This document shows positions 45,400-55,337 of a stretch of DNA of 64,000 bases, one piece after another; positions within the stretch are counted from its first letter, which is position 1, and every line of letters begins with the position of its first letter. The translations under genes were made by a program, and so were the position numbers. Under the pieces are notes generated by a model that saw only the letters and a program-made list of their open reading frames with translations, had not been told where the DNA came from and did no database searches. Source of the DNA: Rickettsiales bacterium. GTDB lineage: Bacteria > Pseudomonadota > Alphaproteobacteria > Rickettsiales > UBA3002. The stretch spans positions 1 through 64,000 of the forward strand of contig JALEGK010000069.1 in NCBI GenBank assembly GCA_022763105.1, given 5' to 3'.

Positions 45400-46664
45400 A
45401 GCGCTTTCAGCCGAGACTCCTCTAGATTGATTGCCTTTGCGATACCGCGCGCTTTGATCATGGTTTCATCCCATTCCGCTTCTGGGGCAGAGTCGGCGAC
45501 GATGCCGCCACCTACCTGAAACTCGAAATGATTACCCTGAATAATCAGTGTGCGAATAACGACCGATAAATCGCACGCGCCATTTGGTGCTATCCAGCCA
45601 ATTGCACCGCTATAAACCCCTCGGTTGAGTTTTTCTTTTGCCGCAATCCATTGCATCGCGCTGATTTTTGGTGCTCCGGTCATAGAGCCGGGAGGGAAGC
45701 AGTCACGAATCACATCGAGTGATGATTTGTTGCTTGCGCGTTTACTGGTGATAGTCGAGATCATTTGGTGAATGGTGGCGTAGCTATGAATGTCGTATAG
45801 CGCGCTGACCTTTACGCTGCCCGATTCACAGCTTCGCGAGAGATCGTTACGCATTAAATCCACGATCATCAGATTCTCTGATTTGTCTTTAGCACTATTC
45901 GCTAGCGCTGCTTTGATATCTGCATCTTCTTGAGGTGTTTGTCCGCGTTTGGCAGAGCCTTTGATAGGGCGAGTGGTGATATGACCTTTATCATCTATCT
46001 GTAAAAACCCTTCAGGGCTGGACGATAAAATATGCGTATCACCAAAGCGTAGATAGGCGCTGAAAGGCGCGGGGCTAACCTCGCACAGTTTTTTGAAAAT
46101 GGTGGGTGCATCGGGTGCCGATTCAAACGTCCCGTAGAATTTGCGTGTGATGTTTGCCTGATAGAATTGTCCCGCGCGAATTTGCTCTTTTGTCTCGCTT
46201 ACGATGTCCAAATAATCTTGTTTGCTCATATTAGAGTGTAAGCTGGTAATGGCTGGTATGTCTCTTTCTACTTGAGATAGCCCATCCGGTAATGTGCCGC
46301 GATAGCTCTGGTCTTGGTGGTCCCATGTCACTAGCTGTTTTGGCGTGAACCATTGTTGCGCTGGTAGATTGAGTTCGCCGGTATTCGTGCCGCCAAATGT
46401 TTCAAACTGATGAGCAAGTTCATAGCCTAAATAGCCAAACCATGGATGAGTGCTGGCTTCAGAGAGTTTGGTTTTAAGCTCGTCAAAATCATCGCCTGCA
46501 ATGTTTTGGGCAGGGCTATGGGCCAACCATGAATGATTGCCAGAGCCTTGGTTTTGCATACCTGAATACAGCAATGCCATATCGCCAGATGCAGGAATGG
46601 CATCGAGTGGAGAAATCCACTCTGGCTCACTAATTGGGGCGTTTTTCAAGATAGCGTCTGACAT
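45396..46664 (-). CDS. pabB: Aminodeoxychorismate synthase component I
   Basis: FYQANITRKF; SSSPEGFLQ; TRPIKGSAKRG; FPPGSMTGAPKISAMQWI. Confidence 0.9.
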   Translation of the reverse strand: MSDAILKNAPISEPEWISPLDAIPASGDMALLYSGMQNQGSGNHSWLAHSPAQNIAGDDFDELKTKLSEASTHPWFGYLGYELAHQFETFGGTNTGELNLPAQQWFTPKQLVTWDHQDQSYRGTLPDGLSQVERDIPAITSLHSNMSKQDYLDIVSETKEQIRAGQFYQANITRKFYGTFESAPDAPTIFKKLCEVSPAPFSAYLRFGDTHILSSSPEGFLQIDDKGHITTRPIKGSAKRGQTPQEDADIKAALANSAKDKSENLMIVDLMRNDLSRSCESGSVKVSALYDIHSYATIHQMISTITSKRASNKSSLDVIRDCFPPGSMTGAPKISAMQWIAAKEKLNRGVYSGAIGWIAPNGACDLSVVIRTLIIQGNHFEFQVGGGIVADSAPEAEWDETMIKARGIAKAINLEESRLKAL

Positions 46665-47484
46665 CGTCTAAATATAAAGCTTTCAACTGCTTTAATATGG
46701 GGTGTTTGGTCGGCCATTTCCAGCCCAGTGGTTGAAGTTCGCTGACGGGGCGCATGATCCAGTTGCAATTGGTTAGGAACACGGCTTCGGCGGTCTCTAA
46801 TTCTGCTAGTAGCGAATGCGAGTGCCGAACTGGCGTTGGAGTGAGTCGCAAAAGTAAATCACGTGTGGTGCCATTCAGGCAGCCCGTATCGAGTGACGGG
46901 GTGAAGACTGTATCCTTTTTAATCCAGAAGATGTTGGCGGATGATGATTCGCAGATCTGGCCATCGACATTCAGCATCAGTGCCTCATCGCATTCATGCT
47001 CGACGGCCTCTATAAGGGCTAGCGTGCTGTTGACGCCTTGAGCGAGCTTGAATTTGGTGGGTAGTGTTTTGTTTGAGAGTTTGGCCAATTGGCTAAGCCA
47101 TAGTTTGGCTGGTTCTATCACCTCATCAGAGCGGGGGATGTATTCAATGACGAGGGTTGGCTCGCAATCGTCTGTTGGAAGGTAGCCCTTACTGCCAACC
47201 CCTCGGCTGATCGCAATACGCACAAAGCCGTTATTGGCGTTATGTTTTTTGAGGAGTCTTGAGACGAGTAGCGGGATTTTATGCTTAGGTTCTGGTATTT
47301 TTAGGGCAACCAGACCATCAAGCATGCGGGCGTAGTGTAAGTCCCACTGATAGAGCTTGCCGCCATAAATGGCGACGGTTTCAAAGACGCCGTCACCAAA
47401 GCGAAAGCCACGGTCGCGGCAGTCGATTTTAGCGCGGTCTTCGGTCACCAAGCGGCCATTTATGGAAATATGCGTCATAACCAC
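46630..47484 (-). CDS. pabC: Class IV aminotransferase, probable aminodeoxychorismate lyase
   Basis: CRDRGFRFGDGVFETVAIYGGKLYQWDLHYARM; SSANIFWIK; next to pabB. Confidence 0.85.
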   Translation of the reverse strand: MVMTHISINGRLVTEDRAKIDCRDRGFRFGDGVFETVAIYGGKLYQWDLHYARMLDGLVALKIPEPKHKIPLLVSRLLKKHNANNGFVRIAISRGVGSKGYLPTDDCEPTLVIEYIPRSDEVIEPAKLWLSQLAKLSNKTLPTKFKLAQGVNSTLALIEAVEHECDEALMLNVDGQICESSSANIFWIKKDTVFTPSLDTGCLNGTTRDLLLRLTPTPVRHSHSLLAELETAEAVFLTNCNWIMRPVSELQPLGWKWPTKHPILKQLKALYLDDVRRYLEKRPN

Positions 47485-47534
47485 TTGCGTTATAGGCTAT
47501 CTTCCGTCAAACAGCTAAGAAAAAGAGGTCGGTT

Positions 47535-47957
47535 ATGAGTTTTTATCCCTCCGCATTGGTGATTGACGCGCTAGAGCTTGATGTGCATTTGGGTGTGCCT
47601 GAGCAAGAGCGCGAGCAAACCCAAAAAGTCGTGGTTGATATACGCCTGTATTTCAAGCAATCACCTGTCTGTGCGGGTGATGACAGTACCAATGATTTTG
47701 TCTGCTATGACGAGATTTGTCAGGCGATTCGAGGGTCGGTTGCTGATCAGCCAGTGCGGTTTATCGAATATTTGGCTGAATCATTGCATAATGTGGTGCG
47801 CGAATATATCAGCGAGAAACTGAGTGAGCGTGTAAGTGAGGTTGCTTGCTGGCTGTCTATTACCAAGCCAAATCTGCCCGTTGATTATAAGGTGGGTGGT
47901 TCGCGTTACATCATCAGTGATGTGCCAGAAGATGCCAAGGTGATCGAGGTGGCGTAA
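47535..47957 (+). CDS. folB: Dihydroneopterin aldolase
   Basis: LVIDALELDVHLGVPEQEREQTQKVVVDIRLYF; followed by folK and folP. Confidence 0.88.
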   Translation: MSFYPSALVIDALELDVHLGVPEQEREQTQKVVVDIRLYFKQSPVCAGDDSTNDFVCYDEICQAIRGSVADQPVRFIEYLAESLHNVVREYISEKLSERVSEVACWLSITKPNLPVDYKVGGSRYIISDVPEDAKVIEVA

Positions 47958-48475
47958 TGGTTGAAGCGATATTAGGCATTGGCGGTAATTTGGGTGATCG
48001 CATGGGCAACATGCAGGAATCTCTACGTCTGCTTGATGATGCGCTCGCGATTACCATTATCGATGTCTCACGTTTTTACGAAAGCCCTGCAATGTTGCCT
48101 GAAGGCGCACCAGAAGAATGGGATCATCCATTTATCAATTTTGTCGCCGTGATTGAGACAGAGCTTGAGCCGAATGCATTGCTAGATGAGCTGAAAGATA
48201 TTGAAGCGCAAGTGGGCAGAGAGAAGCGCGCCTTTTGGGCGCCTCGCGAAGTCGATATTGATATTCTGGCATATGGTGATGTGATTTTAAAAGATGAGCG
48301 GCTTACTATTCCTCATACTGGCTTGCTCAAGCGTGACTTTGTGCTGATTCCGTGGCGCGATGTGCGCCCTGACTGGTCCTATCCGGTTGATGGGCCAAAT
48401 ATGGGTAAAACGATTTCTCAGCTATGCGATGAACTCACGGATATCTCGTGCCGCTTGATGGCCGAGGCGGCATAA
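47957..48475 (+). CDS. folK: HPPK (hydroxymethyldihydropterin pyrophosphokinase)
   Basis: AILGIGGNLGDRMGNMQESLRLL; REVDIDILAYGDVILKDERLTIPH. Confidence 0.95.
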   Translation: MVEAILGIGGNLGDRMGNMQESLRLLDDALAITIIDVSRFYESPAMLPEGAPEEWDHPFINFVAVIETELEPNALLDELKDIEAQVGREKRAFWAPREVDIDILAYGDVILKDERLTIPHTGLLKRDFVLIPWRDVRPDWSYPVDGPNMGKTISQLCDELTDISCRLMAEAA

Positions 48476-49263
48476 TGGCTTACCCTAAGCTGGTTGGCAT
48501 TCTCAATGTAACGCCGGATTCCTTCTCAGATGGCGGGTTGCATGCATCTCGCGATGCCGCGCTCACTCATGCATTGCAGCTCATAGATGATGGGGCGAAG
48601 GTTATCGATGTGGGGGCGGAATCGACACGACCAGGCGCAACGCCTATCTCAGCAGATGAAGAGATGAAACGCTTAGAGCCGTTGCTCGCTGATGTTATTG
48701 CATTGGCGCATTCGCGTGATGTTTTGGTCTCGCTTGATACACGCCATGCGGAAACAGCGCGCTATGGTCTACTTCAAGGTGTTGATTGGGTGAATGATGT
48801 GAATGGCTTGCGCGATGATGCTATGATTGATGCACTAGCAGGTCAGGCATGTGATGTGGTGGTCATGCATTCGGTTGGGGTGCCTGTTGATTCTAGCCGT
48901 GTGATTGCAGATGATGAATGCCCAATAGCGCATGTGAAAGATTGGTTTGAAAAGCAACTTGGCTATTTAGAAGATAAAGGGATTACGCAAGAGCGCGTCA
49001 TCCTTGATCCGGGGATTGGGTTTGGGAAATCCGCCAATCACTCCCTCGCACTGCTGTCGCGTGTGAATGAGTTTCGATCTCTTGGCTGCCGTGTGTTTAT
49101 CGGCCATTCGCGTAAATCGTTTATGACGCTATTTACTGATCAAGATGCTGCTGGGCGCGATGATGTGACGCTTGCCATCTCTGGCATGCTGGTCCACCAG
49201 CCCATTGATTATCTGCGAGTGCATGATGTGGCGCAGCATCGTCAGCTATGGGATGCGCTATGA
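48475..49263 (+). CDS. folP: Dihydropteroate synthase
   Basis: VGILNVTPDSFSDGG; VIDVGAESTRPGATPIS; LDPGIGFGKS; IGHSRKSFM. Start ATG 48475. Confidence 0.96.
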   Translation: MAYPKLVGILNVTPDSFSDGGLHASRDAALTHALQLIDDGAKVIDVGAESTRPGATPISADEEMKRLEPLLADVIALAHSRDVLVSLDTRHAETARYGLLQGVDWVNDVNGLRDDAMIDALAGQACDVVVMHSVGVPVDSSRVIADDECPIAHVKDWFEKQLGYLEDKGITQERVILDPGIGFGKSANHSLALLSRVNEFRSLGCRVFIGHSRKSFMTLFTDQDAAGRDDVTLAISGMLVHQPIDYLRVHDVAQHRQLWDAL

Positions 49264-50504
49264 GCGATAGTGCCGAGTTAGATGGCATCCTCAATTCGCT
49301 GATGCATCCCGATTTAAAGGCGATCGATTTATCACTCGACCGTATGCATTCATTGCTTACTGCGATGGGTAACCCAGAAAAGCGCATACCGCCAGTCATT
49401 CATGTGGCAGGCACGAATGGCAAAGGCTCAACGCTAGCGTTTTTGCGAGCGATTTTAGAAGCGGTGGGTTATTCGGTGCATGTTTATACGTCGCCTCATC
49501 TGGTGCATTTTCGTGAGCGCTTTGTGGTGGCGGGCAAAGAGATAAGCGATGAAGCGTTATTACCAAGCCTAAAAACACTGCATGCGCTGACTCAGGAGCA
49601 CCCTGCGACGTTCTTTGAGTCAACCACGGCATTGGCGTTTGAGCTGTTTGCAGAAACACTTGCTGACTTTACCCTGCTAGAGGTTGGTTTAGGTGGTCGT
49701 TTGGATGCCACCAATGTGATTGATAGCCCGCTTGCCTGCGCGATCACCTCTATTGGCATGGACCATATGGAATATTTGGGTGATAGTTTGGAAGAAATTG
49801 CCGCTGAGAAAGCCGCTATTATCAAATCTGGTGCGCCTGTGTTTGTTTCAGATCAGGATTCTGATGTGTTAAGCGTGGTGAAGCATAAAGCGAGCGAGGT
49901 GCATGCTGATCTACAGATTGTTATGCCATTAGATGCTAATGTGCCGCTGGCTTTAGAAGGGGAGCATCAGCGGGCGAATGCTGCTTTAGCGGTTGAGATT
50001 GCTAACTATATTGCTGATCAGGGCTATCATATTAGTGCTGAGTCTATTGCAAATGGCCTAAGGCACGCCCATTGGCCAGCGCGGCTAATGCGGTTAACTC
50101 ATGGAAATTTAGTTGATTTATTGCCTGATAATTCAATGCTTTGGTTAGATGGTGGCCATAATGCGGCGGCGGCTGAAGCTGTGCGCGGGTGGGCCGAGCG
50201 GTTAGAGGGGGATATCTACCTGATTTGTGGGATGGTTTCGCGTAAAACCGCTGAAGGGTATCTTGGTCCGCTAAAAGGTGTTGTAAGTCATTGTGTTACC
50301 GTTGATATTGAGAATGAGGCTGAGACGATGTCTAAGGCAGATATTCATCGGGCGGCTAGTAATATGGGCATGTCCGTACAGATGGCAGATTCGCTGGAAG
50401 ATGCTGTTAAAGTGTGCATCGAACGCTTTAAAGTGCCGAAGAATCACATTATCATCGCTGGATCGCTCTATTTGGCAGGGAATGTGCTAGAAAATAATGG
50501 CTGA
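49260..50504 (+). CDS. folC: Folylpolyglutamate/dihydrofolate synthase
   Basis: VIHVAGTNGKGSTLAFLRAILEAVGYSVHVYTSPHLVHFRERF; LLEVGLGGRLDATN; LDGGHNAAAAEAV. Start ATG 49260. Confidence 0.95.
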   Translation: MSDSAELDGILNSLMHPDLKAIDLSLDRMHSLLTAMGNPEKRIPPVIHVAGTNGKGSTLAFLRAILEAVGYSVHVYTSPHLVHFRERFVVAGKEISDEALLPSLKTLHALTQEHPATFFESTTALAFELFAETLADFTLLEVGLGGRLDATNVIDSPLACAITSIGMDHMEYLGDSLEEIAAEKAAIIKSGAPVFVSDQDSDVLSVVKHKASEVHADLQIVMPLDANVPLALEGEHQRANAALAVEIANYIADQGYHISAESIANGLRHAHWPARLMRLTHGNLVDLLPDNSMLWLDGGHNAAAAEAVRGWAERLEGDIYLICGMVSRKTAEGYLGPLKGVVSHCVTVDIENEAETMSKADIHRAASNMGMSVQMADSLEDAVKVCIERFKVPKNHIIIAGSLYLAGNVLENNG

Positions 50505-50534
50505 AATAAATTTTGGCTTTATGGTAATCTGACT

Positions 50535-51017
50535 ATGTTGAAAATGATCAAAAAGCGGATGAAAAACATGGCTTCTGGCGGCAGCAAGCGTATCAATGAA
50601 TTTTTGATGGAATATTGGGTCCAGAAAAAGGGCGACCGTGCCTTTCCTCTGGAAAGTGAGATGGACCCGTCCGAGATGGATGATATTTGGGATTCGTGTT
50701 TTTTAGTGCGTATAGAAGATATTGAAGGCGCGAAGTATAAATACAGCTATCTTGGTGAGTCTTTGGTTGAGGCTTATGGCGACGATATTGGCAATAAAGA
50801 GATTTGTGAGAAGTTGATCTATCCGACGAGCATGTCGTTGATTCACAAGTTCGATGAGGTGGTCAATACCAAGCAGCCCGTCAATGAAGATTCGGAATTT
50901 ACCAACACCAAAGGCATGTTAATCAAGTTTCGCAGTAGCATGCTGCCTTTAGGGAAAGATGATGCACCTGATGAGGTGGCGTTTATTATTGGCGGTATGA
51001 AATGGAAGGCTTACTAG
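50535..51017 (+). CDS. PAS_5-like domain protein
   Basis: FPLESEMDPSEMDDIWDSCFLVRIEDIEGAKYKYSYLGESLVEAYGDDIGN resembles the PAS_5 layout; weak by eye. Confidence 0.55.
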   Translation: MLKMIKKRMKNMASGGSKRINEFLMEYWVQKKGDRAFPLESEMDPSEMDDIWDSCFLVRIEDIEGAKYKYSYLGESLVEAYGDDIGNKEICEKLIYPTSMSLIHKFDEVVNTKQPVNEDSEFTNTKGMLIKFRSSMLPLGKDDAPDEVAFIIGGMKWKAY

Positions 51018-51018
51018 G

Positions 51019-51750
51019 GTGAGTAAAGAAGCAACAGCTGATCATCAGGCAACCTCGTTAGAGATGACGGTCGAGGAGCGTTTAAAGCTATCTCCTTATC
51101 GCCAGCTGAAGCCTATTATTTTCTCGCAGAAAGAATTCGCTGAGAAATCGCGCGTTTTTTATCGTGTCTATACCGATAAAGACACGTTTGAGTTGGTTGA
51201 GGCGCATTCGGCACATGAGGCCTACACTAAAAGCGGCTTATCGCGTGTGTACCGCATCGAGCGTGAAAGCATGCTGCGTTATTTATCGGTTGATGAATCG
51301 AAAGTGACCCCTACGGACCGTATGTATGAAGGTAATCTGGATTTGCCGGAACCTGAACTGTGCGACGTTACCTATGATGACAGCATGAATGAGTTTGCTG
51401 CGAAACTTGCTGAAGGCTCTCCATTTGAAGAGATGGAATTGGGTGATTTGCACCATAAGCATGATGGGAGTGATTTGGATGCTCAAGCAGGTTCTTTGAT
51501 CGAGCCTGACCCGGAAAGTGTTGCGGGTGCTTACCTAGAAGAGCAGCCAGAGCCTGTATCTGAGCCAGTCGTTGAACCGGATCCAGAGCCGCAGATGGCA
51601 GCGGAGCCTGAGCCAGAACCAGTCGAAGAGTCGGTAATGGAAGAACCATCTGAGCCGGAAGAAGCGGCGCCAGCTGAAGAAGAGGCTGAAGACGCATTGG
51701 ATATGGATGAGTTGAGCGAAGAAGAAGTCGCTAAGCTACTTGCTGACTAG
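51019..51750 (+). CDS. Hypothetical protein with acidic Pro/Glu-rich linker
   Basis: Long ORF immediately downstream of the PAS_5-like gene; EPEPVSEPVVEPDPEPQ... and C-terminal DMDELSEEEVAKLLAD. Confidence 0.65.
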   Translation: MSKEATADHQATSLEMTVEERLKLSPYRQLKPIIFSQKEFAEKSRVFYRVYTDKDTFELVEAHSAHEAYTKSGLSRVYRIERESMLRYLSVDESKVTPTDRMYEGNLDLPEPELCDVTYDDSMNEFAAKLAEGSPFEEMELGDLHHKHDGSDLDAQAGSLIEPDPESVAGAYLEEQPEPVSEPVVEPDPEPQMAAEPEPEPVEESVMEEPSEPEEAAPAEEEAEDALDMDELSEEEVAKLLAD

Positions 51751-51755
51751 CCTTG

Positions 51756-53747
51756 CTAGACGTCAATCGCTTCATTTAATTTATCGCCATACATTTCTGT
51801 TTGTTGACGAATGAACTGGAAACGTAACTCAGGTTTCTTACCCATGAGTTCGTTGACACGGTCGCTGGTTTCCTCGCGTTCTTCTTCATCAATCATGGCG
51901 CGCAGCAATACACGCTTGGCTTTGTTCATGGTGGTTTCTTTTAGCTGGGCAGGGGTCATCTCACCCAAACCTTTGAAGCGGCCCACATCAATTTTGCCTT
52001 TTTTCTTTGATAGCTCTTCGACCATTCTTTCTTTCTCATCTTCGGTTTGCGCGTAATAGGTCTTATTAGACTGCGTAATCCTGAAGAGTGGTGGTTGAGC
52101 CAGATATAAATGCCCACCACGAATGAGTTGCGGCATTTCCTGATAGAAGAAGGTCATGAGCAGTGACGCGATGTGTGCACCGTCAACATCCGCATCGGTC
52201 ATGATGATGACTTTTTCGTAACGCAATGATGCGGGGTCGAAATGACTGCCAGAACCGCAGCCAAGAGCCAGGATCATGTCAGATATCTCTTGGTTGGCGC
52301 GGATTTTCTCTGACGTTGCGCTGGCTACGTTCAGGATTTTACCGCGTAACGGCAGAATCGCTTGCGTCGCACGGTCGCGCGCTTGCTTAGCGGAACCACC
52401 CGCCGAGTCACCCTCTACTAAAAAGATCTCGGTGCCATCGGCATTTTGTTGCGAGCAATCGGCCAGTTTTCCGGGAAGGCGTAGGCGTTGGGTTGCAGCT
52501 TTACGTGCGACAGAACGCTCTTGCTTGCGCTTCATGCGCTCTTCAACGCGCAGCATGATGTGGTTGAGCAATGCGGTCGCATTCTCTGGGTTGTTACTTA
52601 GCCAATGATCGAACGGGTCACGCAGTGCATTTTCTACTAAGCGTGCGGCATTGCTAGAGACGAGCTTCTCTTTCGTCTGGCCTTGGAATTGCGGGTCTTT
52701 GATGAAGAGAGAAAAGACCACGACGGCACCGCCCAGAATATCGTCTGGGGTAATCTGGCCGATTTTCTTGTGGTTCATCATCTCGCCAAAGGCTTTGATG
52801 CCTTTATTGATAGCGGCGCGCAGGCCATTCTCGTGCGTACCACCTTCAGGGGTAGGAATGGTGTTACAATAGATGTTGTTCAGACCATCTTGGTCAATGG
52901 GCCAATGAATCGCCCACTCAATGCGGCCCTGATTGTCCGGGAATTCGGCGTCGCCATAAAAGGCTTCTGAGGTGATGGTGCTACGCTCTTTGATTTCCTG
53001 ATCGAGGAAATCCATCAATCCATTAGGGAAGTGGATGGTCTCTTTCTCAGGTACGCCTTTCACGCCTTCTAGTAAGCTTGGCTCGCATGACCATCGAATT
53101 TCTACGCCTTTGAACAGGTAGCCCTTAGAGCGAATCAGCTTATAGATTTGTGCTGGGCGGAATTCGGCTTTCTTGCCAAAAATTTCCGGGTCCGGGTGGA
53201 AGAGGACTGTTGTGCCGCGACGATTTTTAACATCGTTATATTTAGTAAGACGTGTTTGCGGTTCACCTTTTGAGTATTCCTGCACATACATGGTCTGGTT
53301 GCGCACGACTTCAACACGCATATGGTCAGACAGTGCATTCACAACCGAAATACCCACCCCATGCAAACCACCTGAGGTATCGTAGTTTTTATCGCTAAAC
53401 TTACCACCGGCATGAAGGGTGGTCATGATCACTTCGAGCGCTGATTTGTTTTTGTATTTTGGGTGCGGGTCGACAGGGATACCGCGGCCATTATCGCTAA
53501 TCTGGATGTGATTATCTTCGAGCACTTCAATCTCGATGCGCGATGCATGGCCTGCAACCGCCTCATCCATTGAGTTATCGAAGATTTCATTGATTAGATG
53601 ATGCATGGCGTGTTCGTCATTACCGCCGATATACATACCGGGGCGACGGCGCACAGGCTCGAGTCCCTCTAGGACATCGATGTCTTTCGCTGAGTATTCA
53701 GATTTTGTGTTTTTTTTGGCACTACCGCCAGCAAATAAATCGCTCAT
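51756..53747 (-). CDS. parE: DNA topoisomerase IV subunit B
   Basis: LEGLEPVRRRPGMYIGG; DNGRGIPVDPHPKY; LVEGDSAGGSAKQARDR; MTDADVDGAHI. Confidence 0.95.
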   Translation of the reverse strand: MSDLFAGGSAKKNTKSEYSAKDIDVLEGLEPVRRRPGMYIGGNDEHAMHHLINEIFDNSMDEAVAGHASRIEIEVLEDNHIQISDNGRGIPVDPHPKYKNKSALEVIMTTLHAGGKFSDKNYDTSGGLHGVGISVVNALSDHMRVEVVRNQTMYVQEYSKGEPQTRLTKYNDVKNRRGTTVLFHPDPEIFGKKAEFRPAQIYKLIRSKGYLFKGVEIRWSCEPSLLEGVKGVPEKETIHFPNGLMDFLDQEIKERSTITSEAFYGDAEFPDNQGRIEWAIHWPIDQDGLNNIYCNTIPTPEGGTHENGLRAAINKGIKAFGEMMNHKKIGQITPDDILGGAVVVFSLFIKDPQFQGQTKEKLVSSNAARLVENALRDPFDHWLSNNPENATALLNHIMLRVEERMKRKQERSVARKAATQRLRLPGKLADCSQQNADGTEIFLVEGDSAGGSAKQARDRATQAILPLRGKILNVASATSEKIRANQEISDMILALGCGSGSHFDPASLRYEKVIIMTDADVDGAHIASLLMTFFYQEMPQLIRGGHLYLAQPPLFRITQSNKTYYAQTEDEKERMVEELSKKKGKIDVGRFKGLGEMTPAQLKETTMNKAKRVLLRAMIDEEEREETSDRVNELMGKKPELRFQFIRQQTEMYGDKLNEAIDV

Positions 53748-53866
53748 TCAATCTAACCATATCGTCTGAAGCCCGCAGTATAGCTTGCTTCTACGTGGTT
53801 GCAAGCCTTTCTACAGTCTTGTGATAAATGCTTGCTAAGTCTGGGTAATGGGTCCATATGTAGCGC

Positions 53867-54271
53867 ATGTTTCGCCTGCAAAAATCGAGTGAATACCGAC
53901 TGTTATCGCTGTGCCTGATCCTTTTATGGATGGCCAAAATATCCTTTGGTTTGCTTGCAAATCTGGCGGTTTCGTATTTTCCAAGCGATCAATTTGCTTC
54001 TGGAAAACCGATTTTTGTCTGTAGTTCTGTCGGTTTTAAGTATGTTCAGGGTAGTGGTGAGGATGAGTCTCAGACCTCGAACACGCCATGTCCTCTCTGT
54101 AATGTGCGCGATCATGATCAGGGCGATGTGTTTGTTCTGCCAATTGATATCAGAACGATCACGCTTAGCTATGCTCGCGATATTTTAGAGCTTGAAGACG
54201 AGCAATCTGAGAAGCTCACCCCCACTCACTTTTACTGGTCACACGCGCCACCTGTCTTCCCGGTTAGTTAG
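53867..54271 (+). CDS. Small membrane or exported protein with CPLC motif, possibly DUF2946-like
   Basis: N-terminal hydrophobic helix, FVCSSVGFKYVQ ... TPCPLCNVRDHDQGD; upstream of a Met/His-rich outer-membrane-like protein. Confidence 0.5.
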   Translation: MFRLQKSSEYRLLSLCLILLWMAKISFGLLANLAVSYFPSDQFASGKPIFVCSSVGFKYVQGSGEDESQTSNTPCPLCNVRDHDQGDVFVLPIDIRTITLSYARDILELEDEQSEKLTPTHFYWSHAPPVFPVS

Positions 54272-54308
54272 TTTTTTCTGATTAATCGCGTTTAGATAGG
54301 AGATAATA

Positions 54309-55331
54309 ATGCGCGTAAATTCTTATATGAAGACGCTACTTGGTGCGTCTGTTATGTCTGTGGTGTCAGCTACTGCATTTGCTACCATGCCTGATAACCA
54401 TGCCCCGATTGCTGTGATGGGCGATCATACCCATAAATCGGGTGAGTGGATGACCTCTTACCGATACGGTCAGATGCGGATGGATGGTAACCGCTCTGGT
54501 ACCTCTGATGTGAGCGTATCTGATGTGCATGCTAATTTCATGGTCGCTCCCACAGAGATGACCATGGAAATGCACATGTTTGGTCTGATGTATGGATGGT
54601 CTGACAATTTCACCATCATGGGGATGCTTCCCTATGTTGAAAAGGAGATGGAGCATCGTACTCGCATGGGCATGAACTTCACGACCGAGACGAAAGGTCT
54701 GGGTGATGCCAAGATTTCTGGTCTTTACACCATTCACGATAGTACTGGCCGCGAAGGTAACCCACGTGTGGGTGATAAGGCTCATCTTAACTTCGGTCTG
54801 AGTTTTCCAACCGGTGCGATAGATGAGCGTGATGATACGCCAGCCATGGCAAATGCCAAGCTACCATACCCGATGCAGCTTGGTTCTGGCACGTATGATC
54901 CAATGTTCGGTGCTACATATGTGAGCTATAAAGAGCAATGGTCATGGGGTGCGCAGGCAACGGCTGTGCTTCGTTTAGCTGAGAATGACGAGAATTACCG
55001 TTTAGGTAATGAATATAAGGCATCCGCATGGGTGGCCCACAATATTGGTGATTTCTTGAGTGGTTCGTTTCGCCTAGAAGGTTTGTGGTGGGGCGATATT
55101 CATGGTGCCGATGCTGATCTGAACCCGATGATGGTACCAACCGCGCGCACCGATTTGCGTGGCGGCGAGCGCATCGATTTGTTGGTTGGTGTGAACCTGC
55201 TTAAGCCAGATGGGTTTGCAGAAGGCCATCGTTTAGCCGCCGAATTTGGTGTGCCGATATATGAGAATCTCTCTGGCCCGCAAATGTCGACGGATTATCG
55301 ATTCACGCTTGGGTGGCAATACGCTTTCTAA
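54309..55331 (+). CDS. Predicted outer-membrane beta-barrel 'transporter'-type protein, Met-rich
   Basis: Signal peptide, GEWMTSYRYGQMRMDGNRSGT ... MTMEMHMFGLMYGWSDNFTIMGMLPYVEKEMEHRTRMGMNF; C-terminal aromatic residue (WQYAF). Confidence 0.68.
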   Translation: MRVNSYMKTLLGASVMSVVSATAFATMPDNHAPIAVMGDHTHKSGEWMTSYRYGQMRMDGNRSGTSDVSVSDVHANFMVAPTEMTMEMHMFGLMYGWSDNFTIMGMLPYVEKEMEHRTRMGMNFTTETKGLGDAKISGLYTIHDSTGREGNPRVGDKAHLNFGLSFPTGAIDERDDTPAMANAKLPYPMQLGSGTYDPMFGATYVSYKEQWSWGAQATAVLRLAENDENYRLGNEYKASAWVAHNIGDFLSGSFRLEGLWWGDIHGADADLNPMMVPTARTDLRGGERIDLLVGVNLLKPDGFAEGHRLAAEFGVPIYENLSGPQMSTDYRFTLGWQYAF

Positions 55332-55337
55332 GCTTTA

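Noticed and set aside
51541-51700. Tandem DNA repeat in the acidic-linker gene
   Set aside because: The repetition is at protein level (EP/PE dipeptides) with varied codons, so not a DNA tandem array.
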